A DNA stretch of 64,000 nucleotides from Micromonospora sp. ATCC 39149 (GCF_000158815.1 NZ_GG657738.1:5191300-5255299), one strand, 5' to 3'; positions 1 through 9,511 are shown, numbered from the stretch's first letter. The notes: generated by a model not told the origin, from the sequence alone. Program-made: numbers and translations.

Positions 1-3000
1 CCGCACCCGGTAGTGGTAGGTCACGCCCCGGGCCAGGCCGGTGTTGACGAACTCCCGCCCGTGCACCGTGAACGCGGCCACCTCCCGCTCGAACGCCGGG
101 TCGACCGCACGCTGCACTAGGAATCCGGCCCCCGGCCCGCCTGGCGGGCCTGCCGCCCAGGTCAGGGTCACCGTCGCGGTGTCAGGTCCGGGCGCGCTCG
201 CGACGGCGGCCAGGTCCGTGGGTGGGGCCGGCCGGGGTGGGCTGGTGACGGCGGCGACCGTCGACCACGGCGACGCGACCCCGAGGTACGTCGTGCGCAC
301 CCGGTAGTAGTACGTGGTGTCCGGGGCCACCACGTCGTCCACGTGCTGCTCCTGCACGCCGATCGCCGTGGTGGTCGGACCGCTGGTGAACGTCGGGTTG
401 GTGGCCCGCTGCACGTCGACGCCGGTGGCGAAGGAGCGGTTCGCCCAGCGCAGCGCCACCCGCAGCGGGGCGGCCGGCGGGATCGCCGCGACCAGCCCGG
501 CGGGCGCGGCGATGCGCACCGACGCCGGCACCCCGTTGGACCAGGCCGAGCAGCTCACCTCGTTCTCCGCCCGGATCCGGTAGTGGTAGGTGACCCCGGG
601 GGTGACGGTCGCGTCGGTGTACCGGGTCGCGGCGGCGGCCACGGTGATCGCGGTGAGCCCCTCGGTGAACGCGACGTCGGTGGCCCGCTGGAGCAGGTGG
701 CTGCTGGCCGGCGGCCGGCCGCCGTTGCCGGTCCAGGTCAGCGTGATCGCCGGCAGGACGGTCGCCGAGCCGGGCACCGGCGTGGCGGTCAGCCCGGTCG
801 GGGCCAGCGGGGCGACCCGCAGCACCAGCGGTCGGCTCATGCCCTGGTCCCGGTGGCCGGCGAGCTGGCTGTGCCAGCGGTACTCCCACCCCATGTTGAC
901 GAGCTGGTTGACCACCGACGCGGGCCGCCCGTCCACCGGGCTCACCGCCGTCGAGTCGATCCGCGCGCCCGCCGGGCGGGTCGGGTCGAGCAGCCGCACG
1001 CTGTCGCCGATCTTGAACGGCAGGGCGGGGGCCACCGGCCGCAGCGCCACGATCACGTCCTCGCGGGGGTTGACCCGGATGGTCTCCTTCCAGCCCAGCT
1101 CGTTCGGCTCGGGCTGGCGGATCGCGCCGCCCCAGCCCACCCGGTTGACCACCTGCACGTCGCAGCCGCCGACGTGCACCGGGTGCGTGTGCAACGCGTT
1201 GCCGCTGATCCGCCAGAGCTGGGTGCCGTCGGCGGGCGTGCCGACCTGCACCGTCGGGTCGGCGATCACCAGGGTTTCGGTGGCCGGGTCGGCCGGGCCC
1301 AGCGGCAGGGTGGCCGAGCCCAGCGGCCCGGCGTGCGGGTGGGCCACCCCCAGCCGGCCGGTCACCCGCCCGTGCGCGGGCTCGAAGACGTGCTGCACCG
1401 CCTTCACGGTCAGCGGGAGGGTCACCGGCGCGGCGGACCCGGCCGGGGTGAAGGTGACCGTGATGGCGTGCGCCGGCACCACCGTGTCCCGGGACGTTCG
1501 GGTGCCGAACGCGCGGTCGTACGCCGGCTGGGGCACGATCGGCGGGCGCTGGCTGGCCGCGTACGCGCCGGGCAGCCGCTCGGCCAGCCGGTGGAGGTCG
1601 TACGGCTCGGCCGGCTCGCCGGCCACCCGGAACTGCAACAGGGTGCGGGTGTTCGGCCCGTACCCGGGCAGCGGCGCGGGCCCGCCGCCGACGCCGGTGC
1701 GGTCCGGTGCGCCGGTGTGGTGGTCGTAGCGGGGGTCGAAGCGGGGCAGCGGAGCCGGGCAGTCGTTGTACAGGATCAGGTTGGCCCCGGGCGGGACGGC
1801 GGAGAAGTCGACGACCACGTCGGCCCGCTCCCCGGGGGCGAGCAGCAGGGCGTGCCCGTCCACGTTGAGCACCGTCGGGTCCTGCCGGTCGTACCGGTAG
1901 CCGACCGGCCGGTTGGGCAGCACCGCCGGGGCCGGGAGCAGGCCGCACTCGTTGCCGACCTGGATCAGCGCCGGCCCATTGGCTGCCGGGTCGGGCACCC
2001 CGCCCTCGCGACCGTCCACGGGCCAGTGCGGCGGGCGGCCGGGGGCGCGGGCGGCCTCCACCATCGGCACCTCGCCCGCGTCGGCGTCGAGCAGCCCGCC
2101 GTCCGGGCCCCACATCGGGCCGTCGGAGCGGGCCCGGTAGAGCTGGAGGTTGAGGGCGCGGTCCGCGCAGGCGTTCAGGATCCGGAACCGGTACGCCTTC
2201 GGCGCGACCGTCAGGTGCGGGTACGCGACGCCGTTGACCAGCGGGGTGTCCCCGTACGCCTCGGGCACCGCCGACGGGTGCGGCACGCCCGGGGCCAGTG
2301 GTGGCTCGTCGGGGTCGGCGACGGGGTCGTGGTGCGGGTTCGGCACGGGCCCGCCCTCGGGCACCGGTGGCCGGTCGTCGGGCCCCGACCCGCCCGGCCT
2401 CGCGCCGGCCGGGCCACCCGCCGGCGTGGGACGCGTCCACGGGCCGTAGTCCCAGCGGCCGGTCGGGTTCGTCCCGGACGGCCGGTACGGGTGCTGCCGG
2501 GGCTGGTAGACGTGCGGGTGCCACAGGCTGCCCCGGGCTCCCCAGCGGTCCCGGTCCCAGGTCGGGTCCTGGCCGGCGAGTTGCGTGTCGTCCGGCACGA
2601 ACGTGCGGTCGGTGATCACCAGCGGGAGCTGCTCGGCGGGGAGCACCCCGTCGGCGACGAGGTCCTCCTCGGCCTGGTCGGTGAGCAGGTAGAGGGCGAG
2701 CTGCCCGGAGCAGACGGTGAGCCGGGACAGGCCGAGGGTGTTGTCGTGCAGCCACATCAACCGGCCGCTCTGCTCGTTCGGGTAGTACAGGGTGGTCGCC
2801 CCGGGGCCGGGCGGCGGCATGTCCGGCACGTGGGTCAACCCCACCCCCGTCGGGTACGGGGTGATCTCCCCGGCCGGCGTCACCCACTGCCACGGGTTGC
2901 CGGCGCTGATCCAGCCGGTCTGCCCGCCGTACAGGTGCAGCACCGCCCGGTTCTGCGGGTACGGGGCCGGTCCGCCCAGCGGGCCCGCGCCGGCCCCGTC

Positions 3001-3609
3001 GACGGTCGCGTCCACGGGCAGGAACAGCTCGCCGGCCCGGCCGGTGGGTAGCTGGTTGATGAACTTGATCCGCACCGGCCGGCCGCGCCGGGCGACGATC
3101 ACCGGCCCGCACAGGTACGGCCGGTCGGGCGGGACGACCGTGTTGTGCCCGGAGCCGTCGGTGCCGAGGTTGAGCTGCCGGTAGCCGCGCAGCCGGGTGG
3201 CGGGCAGGTCGCGGTGCAGCCGCTGCGTGTACTCCTGGAGGCCGATCTCGTAGTAGTCGCAGCCCGGCCAGGTGATCGTGTCCGGGGTCGCCACCGGCAA
3301 CCACCCGCCCAGCTCGGTGCGGCCCCCCTCGCCGGGGCGGGGCAGGGCGTCAACGAACTTGCGCAGGCCGGTGCCGGGGACGACCCCGCCGCGCCCGTCC
3401 GGCACCGGCAGCGGGCTGGCGGCGAAGTTGGGCACCGGGCCGAAGCAGCGCGGGACGGCGGCCGGGTCGAGGCTGGCCGGGGCGGTTTCGGTCGCGTCGG
3501 CGTCGGTCGCCTCGGCGGTCCGGGCCGACGGCACGGTCGGCGCCGGTTCCGCGCCGGTACGCGCGGGCCGGTCGGTGAAGCTGGAGCGCAGTCTGCGGAA
3601 CAGCACCAT
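1..3609 (-). CDS. multicopper oxidase-fold protein with C-terminal fibronectin type III domains (partial at window edge)
   Basis: The frame is open from the ATG at 3609 down to base 1, so at least 1203 residues are present and the C-terminus lies outside the window. The cupredoxin-type scaffold of multicopper oxidases is clear: HLYGG at residues 225-229, LHDNTLG at 287-293, HTHPVHVGG at 807-815 and WHSQLAGHRDQGM near 912-924. About three FN3 domains follow from about residue 930, each with a TYYYR-like strand. In active oxidases the four motifs read HxH, HxH, HxxHxH and HCHxxxHxxxxM. Here the second ligand of each pair is replaced (Y227, N290, G814, S914/Q915), so normal copper chemistry is unlikely. 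No clear signal peptide follows the start; the first 45 residues are Ala/Thr-rich. A binding or structural role is inference. Confidence 0.8.
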   Translation of the reverse strand, partial: MVLFRRLRSSFTDRPARTGAEPAPTVPSARTAEATDADATETAPASLDPAAVPRCFGPVPNFAASPLPVPDGRGGVVPGTGLRKFVDALPRPGEGGRTELGGWLPVATPDTITWPGCDYYEIGLQEYTQRLHRDLPATRLRGYRQLNLGTDGSGHNTVVPPDRPYLCGPVIVARRGRPVRIKFINQLPTGRAGELFLPVDATVDGAGAGPLGGPAPYPQNRAVLHLYGGQTGWISAGNPWQWVTPAGEITPYPTGVGLTHVPDMPPPGPGATTLYYPNEQSGRLMWLHDNTLGLSRLTVCSGQLALYLLTDQAEEDLVADGVLPAEQLPLVITDRTFVPDDTQLAGQDPTWDRDRWGARGSLWHPHVYQPRQHPYRPSGTNPTGRWDYGPWTRPTPAGGPAGARPGGSGPDDRPPVPEGGPVPNPHHDPVADPDEPPLAPGVPHPSAVPEAYGDTPLVNGVAYPHLTVAPKAYRFRILNACADRALNLQLYRARSDGPMWGPDGGLLDADAGEVPMVEAARAPGRPPHWPVDGREGGVPDPAANGPALIQVGNECGLLPAPAVLPNRPVGYRYDRQDPTVLNVDGHALLLAPGERADVVVDFSAVPPGANLILYNDCPAPLPRFDPRYDHHTGAPDRTGVGGGPAPLPGYGPNTRTLLQFRVAGEPAEPYDLHRLAERLPGAYAASQRPPIVPQPAYDRAFGTRTSRDTVVPAHAITVTFTPAGSAAPVTLPLTVKAVQHVFEPAHGRVTGRLGVAHPHAGPLGSATLPLGPADPATETLVIADPTVQVGTPADGTQLWRISGNALHTHPVHVGGCDVQVVNRVGWGGAIRQPEPNELGWKETIRVNPREDVIVALRPVAPALPFKIGDSVRLLDPTRPAGARIDSTAVSPVDGRPASVVNQLVNMGWEYRWHSQLAGHRDQGMSRPLVLRVAPLAPTGLTATPVPGSATVLPAITLTWTGNGGRPPASSHLLQRATDVAFTEGLTAITVAAAATRYTDATVTPGVTYHYRIRAENEVSCSAWSNGVPASVRIAAPAGLVAAIPPAAPLRVALRWANRSFATGVDVQRATNPTFTSGPTTTAIGVQEQHVDDVVAPDTTYYYRVRTTYLGVASPWSTVAAVTSPPRPAPPTDLAAVASAPGPDTATVTLTWAAGPPGGPGAGFLVQRAVDPAFEREVAAFTVHGREFVNTGLARGVTYHYRVR

Positions 3610-3782
3610 GGCTCTCCCCGGATCGTGGCGCGGCGACCGCCACCCCCTCGGGACGACCGCGCGCACCCGTTGACGCTCGGTGAGTACTCAACCGCAGCAT
3701 GCGACGTCGGGTGCCTGGTGCGGAACTACCCATTCGTCCGTATCTGGGGGCGTCCCGGACGCTGGGAGGGTGTCGGCGCAGG

Positions 3783-4604
3783 TCAGGGCGCGGATGCGGG
3801 CGGCTCGGGCTGGCAGATTGGGCACCAGTAGGTGACCCGCTCGCCCAGCTCCTGTTTGCGGATCGCGGTGCCGCAACGCCGGCACGGCTGGGCCCGCCGG
3901 CCGTACACGTAGCTCGTCTCGCCCCGGCGTAGCGACCCGGTGGTGCTCTGGGTCCACCGCCCCCGGTTGGCCGCCAGCAGCCGCTGGGCGAGCGCCACCG
4001 TGCCGGCCAGGTCGGACACCGCGCCCACCGGGGTCCACGGCGACACGCCGCGCAGGAACAGCACCTCGCACTTGTAGAGGTTGCCCACCCCGGCCAGGTT
4101 GCGCTGGTCGAGCAGCGCCTCGCCGATCGTCGCCTCGGGATGGGCGGCGAGCCGGCGGACCGCCTCGGTCGGGTCCCAGTCCGCGCCGAGCAGGTCCGGC
4201 CCGAGGTGTCCCACCAGCGCGCCTTCCTCGGCGGTCGGCACCAGCGCCAGCTCGTGCAGGTGGTAGCCCACGGCGACCGCGTCGGGGGCGCGCAGCACCG
4301 CCCGGATCAGGTGTGCGGGCCGGGCCGTCCAGCGTTCCCCCGGCGCGTACGCCCGCCACGCCCCGTCCATCCGCAGGTGCGAGTGCAGCGTCCAGCCGGT
4401 GACCCCGCCCGAGCCGACCGGCGCGGGCGCGGCGAGCCGCAGCAGCAGGTGCTTGCCCCGGCTCGCCGACTCGCGCACCGTCCAGCCGGCCAGGTCGGTG
4501 CCGGCCAGCCGGGGCACCCGGAAGTCCGAGGCGGTCAACCGGGCCCCGCCGAGCGCCCGCCCCAGGACGCGGGCGGTATTCCAGACGGTGTCGCCTTCGG
4601 GCAT
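3783..4604 (-). CDS. nei: Fpg/Nei family DNA glycosylase (endonuclease VIII-like)
   Basis: Base-excision repair enzyme of 273 aa that removes oxidised bases and cleaves abasic sites. The start at 4604 is chosen because the mature family N-terminus is Pro2-Glu3 (MPEGDTVW), where Pro2 is the Schiff-base nucleophile; a GGGAGGGAG ribosome site lies about 9 bases upstream. The H2TH region carries GEALLDQRNLAGVGNLYKCE, typical of the family, and the C-terminus has a four-Cys zinc finger (CRRCG...WCPICQ). The DTVWNTARVL start resembles mycobacterial Nei2 more than Fpg. An in-frame extension of 22 codons to 4670 exists but would bury the catalytic proline. Confidence 0.9.
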   Translation of the reverse strand: MPEGDTVWNTARVLGRALGGARLTASDFRVPRLAGTDLAGWTVRESASRGKHLLLRLAAPAPVGSGGVTGWTLHSHLRMDGAWRAYAPGERWTARPAHLIRAVLRAPDAVAVGYHLHELALVPTAEEGALVGHLGPDLLGADWDPTEAVRRLAAHPEATIGEALLDQRNLAGVGNLYKCEVLFLRGVSPWTPVGAVSDLAGTVALAQRLLAANRGRWTQSTTGSLRRGETSYVYGRRAQPCRRCGTAIRKQELGERVTYWCPICQPEPPASAP

Positions 4605-4712
4605 CCCGCCATTCTCCCTCCCCTGAGCGGAACTCGCATGTATCGCCATTTGTGCTGCTATTCCCATCAATTGCTGCTGGCCGCACTATCAAGGAGTTCT
4701 GAGGAGAAATGC

Positions 4713-6020
4713 ATGCGAGATGCCCGACGCACCGTCCGTCCGACCGTCCTCACCGGCGCCCTCGCCGCCCTGACCGTCGCCCTCGTCTCCCCCTTTGCCC
4801 CCGCGCCTGCCGGCGCTTCCGTGCCGTCGCCGGTGGCCCGGACCGTGGCCGTGCCGTCCGCTGCCACCCCTGCCGACCCGGTCGGTTCAATCGGTCCGGT
4901 GGCGCAGCGGTGGAGCCCTGACCTCTCCGCCGTCGACGCCGACGACGTGAACGTCCGCTTCACCGGCGGCCGGCTCCGGCTCGCCGACCGGGCGCCGCGC
5001 GCCGTCACCTCGGCGGCACTCGACCGGCATCCCGCGTTCGCCGAGGGCACGTACCTCAGCCGGGCGCACGACCTGGTCAGGCCCGTCACCCGGGTCCGCG
5101 CCGACGTCGTCGCGGAAACCGGCCAGGGCGGCGCGGTCGAGGTCCAGGTGCGCGGCCGGGGGGCCGCCGGCTGGACCGAGTGGCGGCGGGCCGTCCCGGC
5201 CGCCGTCTTCGACCGGCCGGTCACCCGGGTCCAGGCCCGGGTGCAGCTCACCGCCCGCACCCCCGCCGTCACCCCGGCGGTACGCGGCGTCCGGCTCACC
5301 GCCGACCGGCTAGCCGTCGCCGCCGCCACGCCGGGGCTCACCTACCGGGTCTTCGCCACCCGGATCGGCCTGGTCGGCGAGACCACCGCCAACGGGCACG
5401 TCGTCCAGCCCCGGGACCACTTCGCGGCCCTGCCCTCGCGGCGCTCGCTCGCCCCACCGGACACCGGCGACTACACCGTCCGGGTCTGCACCACCAGCGG
5501 CAGCCGGTGCGAGTACGCGCCGGTCTGGGACGTGGGACCGTGGAACACCCGGGACGACTACTGGAACCTGAGCGCCGTCCGCGAGAACTGGAAGGACCTG
5601 CCCCAGGGCCTGCCCGAGGCGCAGGCGGCGTACCAGCACGGCTACAACGGCGGGCGGGACCAGTTCGGCCGCACCGTGCTCAACCCGGCCGGCATCGACC
5701 TCGCCGACGGCACCTTCTGGGACGGCCTACAGCTCAGCACCAACGCCTGGGTCGACGTGGCCTACCTGTGGACCGGCACCGGGGTACGCGCCGTCGTCGG
5801 CGACGGGCCGCTCAACGTCCGCTCCGGCCCCGGGACGGGCTACGCCTCCCGTGGCCTGGCCGCCCGGTACGCCAACGTGCCGGTCCAGTGCTACGTCACG
5901 GGCCAGACCGTCAGCGGCCCGTTCCGCACCACGAACCGGTGGCAGCGCCTCGCCGCCGGGCAGTACATCAGCTACGCGTACGTCTCGGCGGTGTACGGCG
6001 GAAGCGTGCCGCCCTGCTGA
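4713..6020 (+). CDS. secreted protein with C-terminal bacterial SH3 domain
   Basis: 435 aa. The N-terminus is a Sec signal peptide: basic MRDARRTVRPT, a hydrophobic stretch, then PAPAGAS around residue 33. The middle (about 70-330) is not a family I recognise. The C-terminal 80 residues contain the SH3_3 signature LNVRSGPGTGYASRG, which in this class usually binds cell-wall peptide or anchors enzymes at the wall. The start at 4713 has GAGGAG six bases upstream; an ATG at 4709 is out of frame. It is transcribed divergently from the Nei gene. No catalytic residues of an amidase or NlpC/P60 peptidase are visible, so a wall-binding role is only inference. Confidence 0.8.
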   Translation: MRDARRTVRPTVLTGALAALTVALVSPFAPAPAGASVPSPVARTVAVPSAATPADPVGSIGPVAQRWSPDLSAVDADDVNVRFTGGRLRLADRAPRAVTSAALDRHPAFAEGTYLSRAHDLVRPVTRVRADVVAETGQGGAVEVQVRGRGAAGWTEWRRAVPAAVFDRPVTRVQARVQLTARTPAVTPAVRGVRLTADRLAVAAATPGLTYRVFATRIGLVGETTANGHVVQPRDHFAALPSRRSLAPPDTGDYTVRVCTTSGSRCEYAPVWDVGPWNTRDDYWNLSAVRENWKDLPQGLPEAQAAYQHGYNGGRDQFGRTVLNPAGIDLADGTFWDGLQLSTNAWVDVAYLWTGTGVRAVVGDGPLNVRSGPGTGYASRGLAARYANVPVQCYVTGQTVSGPFRTTNRWQRLAAGQYISYAYVSAVYGGSVPPC

Positions 6021-6072
6021 CCGGCGCGCGGCACCGGGCCAGGCGACCCCGGGCCGGTGCCGCGTGGCGGGT

Positions 6073-6351
6073 TCAGGGACGCTCCTCCGGGCGGGCCGGG
6101 CGCACCATGTCCTGGTAGCGGGGGTGACTGGCGCCGTAGACGGCGAAGTTGAGCCGGGCGAGGGTCAGGCTCAGGTCGCCGTTGGGCCCGCCGCGCACCA
6201 CGTCGGCGTCGGCGTCGTTCTGACCGTCATCGGTCCAGAAGCAGACCGGGCAGGTGCCGCCCCCGGTCCGCGAGGCGCAACATGGACATGCCGAAGGAAC
6301 CCACTGAACACCCACCGGGAGAGCATTCCACAACCGAGGATCCGGCATCAC
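6073..6351 (-). CDS. CPCC-type cysteine-rich small protein
   Basis: 92 aa. It contains CPCC near residue 23 and CPVCFWTDDGQND about 13 residues later, the signature of the CPCC cysteine-rich domain family (probable metal-binding ribbon), followed by the usual NFAVYGASHPR tail. GGAG lies 7 bases before the ATG at 6351; a second ATG follows directly. It converges with the SH3-protein gene and sits downstream of the SAM hydrolase gene on the same strand, 62 bases away. Function unknown for the family. Confidence 0.75.
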   Translation of the reverse strand: MMPDPRLWNALPVGVQWVPSACPCCASRTGGGTCPVCFWTDDGQNDADADVVRGGPNGDLSLTLARLNFAVYGASHPRYQDMVRPARPEERP

Positions 6352-6413
6352 TCCGATGGTGGGCCGATTTCACCTTCTGCCCAGCCGGGGTCCGCCGCAG
6401 GTCCACCCGCCGC

Positions 6414-7190
6414 TCAGCCGGCGGTGACGGCCACCAGGTCGCCCGCGCCGACGCCTAGCACGTCAGCCGCCCGGCCGCCGTTCACGGCGGCGGCGACCAG
6501 ACCGGCCGAGTCGACGTACACCACCAGCGCGCCGGGCGGGGCGTCGCCGAACGTACGCCCGTGCGCCGCCGCCCGCCCGGCCACCCGCAGCCGCGCCGGA
6601 AGCGGGGCGAGCCGGTCGCCCGGCGCGGCGAGCTGCACGTTGCCGAAGTGGTCCACCGTCAGCACCTCGGCGGCGAACCCGCCCGGCTCTGCGCGGACCA
6701 CCGGCTCGGGCAGCCGGACCAGGGTGGCCGGGTCGACCGCCGGCCCGGCGTCGGCCAGCGGCGCGCCCAGCGCCAACCGGGCGGCCACCGGGGCGAACAC
6801 GTCCCGGCCGTGGAAGGTGCGCGACACCTGCGGGGCCAGCCACCCGGGGTTGGTCAGCTCCACGGCGGCCGTCACCCCGCCGAGCGCGGCGGCGGCGTCG
6901 GGCAGCAGGCCGTTGTCCGGCCCGACCAGCGTCCCGCCCGGCGTGGCCAGGGCGACTCCGCGTCGACGGGTGCCCACCCCCGGGTCGACCACCGCGACGT
7001 GTACCCCCGCCGGCAGGTACGGCACCGTCTGAGCGAGCACGGCCGCGCCCCGCCGCACGTCGGCCGGCGGGACGAGGTGGGTCACGTCGATCACCCGGGC
7101 GGCTGGCGCGATCCGCGCGATCACCCCGTGGCAGGCGGCCACGAAACCGTCGGCCAGACCGTAGTCGGTGGTCAACGAGATCCACGCCAT
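6414..7190 (-). CDS. S-adenosyl-L-methionine hydrolase (adenosine-forming), DUF62/SAM hydroxide adenosyltransferase family
   Basis: 258 aa. Family members hydrolyse SAM to adenosine and methionine and are related to fluorinase/chlorinase. Motifs visible in order: SLTTDYGLADGFVA at the N-terminus, VDPGVGTRRR, GPDNGLL, FHGRDVFAPVAA and DHFGNVQL in the C-terminal domain. Start ATG at 7190 is preceded by GAGGGGGGA. No halogenase-specific context is present, so housekeeping SAM turnover is the likely role. It is divergent from the membrane-protein gene at 7336; the 145 bases between hold a 27-bp tandem repeat. Confidence 0.9.
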   Translation of the reverse strand: MAWISLTTDYGLADGFVAACHGVIARIAPAARVIDVTHLVPPADVRRGAAVLAQTVPYLPAGVHVAVVDPGVGTRRRGVALATPGGTLVGPDNGLLPDAAAALGGVTAAVELTNPGWLAPQVSRTFHGRDVFAPVAARLALGAPLADAGPAVDPATLVRLPEPVVRAEPGGFAAEVLTVDHFGNVQLAAPGDRLAPLPARLRVAGRAAAHGRTFGDAPPGALVVYVDSAGLVAAAVNGGRAADVLGVGAGDLVAVTAG

Positions 7191-7221
7191 CGGGTCCCCC
7201 CTCGTGCTCGCTCCGCTGTGC

Positions 7222-7270
7222 CGCTGCGCCCTTGTGTCGCTGTCCGCCCGCTGCGCCCTTGTGTCGCTGT
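7222..7270. repeat. 27-bp direct repeat between divergent genes
   Basis: A 22-base string beginning CGCTGCGCCCTTGTGT and ending CGCTGT occurs at 7222-7243 and again at 7249-7270, a period of 27, with further partial CGCTGTCCGCCCG matches on both sides. It lies in the only spacer available for the promoters of the SAM hydrolase and membrane-protein genes. Confidence 0.7.
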
Positions 7271-7335
7271 GCCGCTGTCCGCCCGCCGCGCGAGGCGCCG
7301 GGCTGCCGGCCGCTTCGCCGCGAGGGGGACAAGCC

Positions 7336-8052
7336 GTGCGACTGGCGACCCTGGTGGCGATGCTGACCCACGCCGTCATGGTCACCGCCAGTATCGCCAT
7401 CACACTGTGGCTCTCCGGCGAGATCGCCTGGTTGCCGGCTCCAGCACCCGAATTGGTGCTCACTCCACCGTCGAGCATGTGGCGCACCACGTGGAACCTC
7501 GCCGGTTATGCCTGGTTGCCGGCCTACATCGAGCTCGTCCTCGGGAGCCGGCGCGTGGCCCAGGCAGTCGCCCTGCTTGCCATCGTGCCTTCCGCTATCA
7601 CCACCGCGGTGGAACAAGCCGCCCGTGACGTACCGTTGTCCGCGTCGCCCTGGGCGATGTTGCTCATCGACGTCTTCCTGCCAGTAGCCATGGCGGCCTT
7701 TCACCACGACGCCCCGCCTGTACAGCGCCGGCCCTGGCTCCTCGCGCTGCCGATCGGCATTCTCCTCGTTCCCGTGCCGCTGTTCACCATCCAGGCAATC
7801 GAACCGGCGCTGAGGCTGCTGGACTGGCCGGGCCTGTCATGCGTGGCGGTCACTGTCGCCATAATGGTCCACCTGACCGTTCGAGGATCCCGTCGCCCAT
7901 CCGGCACACTGCCATGGTCACTGGCGTTCACCCTGCTCGCCGTAACCGCGCTCGCCCTGCGAACCGTAACCCTGCCCGACGTCAACAACCAGGCACAGCG
8001 CACAACACTCGCCACGATGGCATCCGTGGAGATGTCGCTGTTCTCGCGGTAG
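7336..8052 (+). CDS. predicted polytopic membrane protein, function unknown
   Basis: 238 aa from GTG 7336, which has GAGGGGGA about 7 bases upstream. At least five hydrophobic helices can be seen, e.g. LVAMLTHAVMVTASIAITLW, AQAVALLAIVPSAITTAV, MLLIDVFLPVAMAAF, LLALPIGILLVPVPLF, SLAFTLLAVTALAL. No catalytic or transport motif was recognised. Codon GC bias is less extreme than in the neighbours. The reading frame stays open upstream to 7168, but that stretch is the tandem repeat. It stands alone, 226 bases before the XRE regulator. Confidence 0.65.
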   Translation: MRLATLVAMLTHAVMVTASIAITLWLSGEIAWLPAPAPELVLTPPSSMWRTTWNLAGYAWLPAYIELVLGSRRVAQAVALLAIVPSAITTAVEQAARDVPLSASPWAMLLIDVFLPVAMAAFHHDAPPVQRRPWLLALPIGILLVPVPLFTIQAIEPALRLLDWPGLSCVAVTVAIMVHLTVRGSRRPSGTLPWSLAFTLLAVTALALRTVTLPDVNNQAQRTTLATMASVEMSLFSR

Positions 8053-8278
8053 GCGTACCGCTCGCGGTGCTGGCCATTCGAGCGCTGCGCCGGCTTCCAC
8101 CGATCCCCGCCCCCGCCCCAAGACCCACCACACCGCCGTAGGAACTGGATGCCGCCTTCATGGTGCGCGCCGCCTGCTGTCGCTACCAGCAGGCCGAGCA
8201 AGGGTTACGAGCCGCCGTGCTCATGAGTACCGTGGGAAGGCGACCCTGGGTGGGTAGCGCGTCACGCTGGGAGGTCGG

Positions 8279-9490
8279 ATGGACGCCATGCCGGAGCTGA
8301 CCTTCGGGCAGCGGTTGAAGCTCTACCGTGAGCGGGCGGGCAAGACCCGCGCGGTGCTCGGCGGGCTGGTGGGCCGCAGTGCCGAGTGGGTGAAGGCCGT
8401 GGAGAACGATCGCATCCTGCCGCCGCGCGTGCACATGCTGGATCGGATCGCCCGCGCGCTCAAGGTCGACGTTTCCGCCCTGGTCGGGGAGCTGAGCGAC
8501 CGGTCCGCCGTTGTCAACGGGCCGGAGCATCCCGCGCTCGCCTCGGTGCGCGCCGCCGTCAACCGTGTCGCGTTGCCCGGTGCCGCGACCGCGCCGCCGT
8601 TGGTGCAGCTCAGCGAGCGCCTTGCCGCAGCCTGGCGGGCACGACACGAGTCGTCGGACCACCGGACGGTGTTGGCAACCGTGTTGCCGAACCTGGTCCG
8701 GGACGCGCAGTTCGCCGCGCTGACGTACGAGGGAGACGACCGCCGTCGGGCACACGCGCTGCTGGCCGAAACCCTCGGGCTGGCCCAGATGTACCTCGCC
8801 TACCAACCTGCCGCCGAGCTGATCTGGCGCGTCGCCGACCGGTCGATGCTGGCGGCGCAGGAGTCCGGCGATCCGGAGGCGGTGGCCGGCGCGGGCTGGT
8901 TCCTGTGCCAGCTTCACCGGGACTCCGGGGACTGGGACACGGCTACGACGGTGGCCCTGGATCTGATCTCTGCGCTGGAAGCACGAACGGCCGATGCGAA
9001 CCCGAACCTGCTCGCCCTGTGGGGCGCTCTGCACTTCGAGGCCGCCTACATCGCCGCACGGGCGGGGGAAGAGGGCCGCGCCTGGCGGTACTGGGATCGT
9101 GCCGACGAGGTGTCCCGGCGGCTGCCGCAGGGCTTCTACCAGCAACAGACGTCGTTCTCCCGGATCATCATGGCCGCGCACGCGGTGACCCTCGCCGTCG
9201 AGTTGCAGAAGCCCGGTGAGGCGCTGCGGCAGGCCAACGGCCTCGACCCGGCTGTCGTCCCGTCGAGGCCGCGGCGTGCCCGCCACCTGATCGAGGTGGC
9301 TCGCGCGCACCTTGCCAACAGAGACACCGAATCCACCGTGGAGACTCTCCGTCAGGCGTACGACGCGGCACCGGAGACGATCCGCTTCAACGGCTACGCC
9401 CGTCAGATCACCCTCGATCTCCTCGACGGGCCCAGGTCCGCGCGAAACGGCGTGCGCGATCTCGCGCTGAAGGTCGGCCTCGCCTCCTGA
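8279..9490 (+). CDS. XRE-family helix-turn-helix regulator with TPR-like C-terminal region
   Basis: 403 aa. Residues about 8-65 form a Cro/CI-type HTH (FGQRLKLYRERAGKTRAVLGGLVGRS...WVKAVENDRILPP), and the rest is the helical, tetratricopeptide-like sensor region common in actinobacterial regulators of this class. GGGAGG lies just upstream of ATG 8279; a second in-frame ATG at 8288 is an alternative start. The ligand is unknown; such proteins often pair with a small downstream partner or a secreted peptide, but none is visible. A truncated homologous C-terminus follows at 9512. Confidence 0.8.
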   Translation: MDAMPELTFGQRLKLYRERAGKTRAVLGGLVGRSAEWVKAVENDRILPPRVHMLDRIARALKVDVSALVGELSDRSAVVNGPEHPALASVRAAVNRVALPGAATAPPLVQLSERLAAAWRARHESSDHRTVLATVLPNLVRDAQFAALTYEGDDRRRAHALLAETLGLAQMYLAYQPAAELIWRVADRSMLAAQESGDPEAVAGAGWFLCQLHRDSGDWDTATTVALDLISALEARTADANPNLLALWGALHFEAAYIAARAGEEGRAWRYWDRADEVSRRLPQGFYQQQTSFSRIIMAAHAVTLAVELQKPGEALRQANGLDPAVVPSRPRRARHLIEVARAHLANRDTESTVETLRQAYDAAPETIRFNGYARQITLDLLDGPRSARNGVRDLALKVGLAS

Positions 9491-9511
9491 CCCGGCGACC
9501 TGGCGCTACGG

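Noticed and set aside
182..3304. 1040-codon open frame on the minus strand
   Set aside because: It overlaps the multicopper-oxidase-like gene in another frame and is only Arg/Pro/Ala-rich low-complexity translation, as GC-rich antisense or shifted frames usually are.
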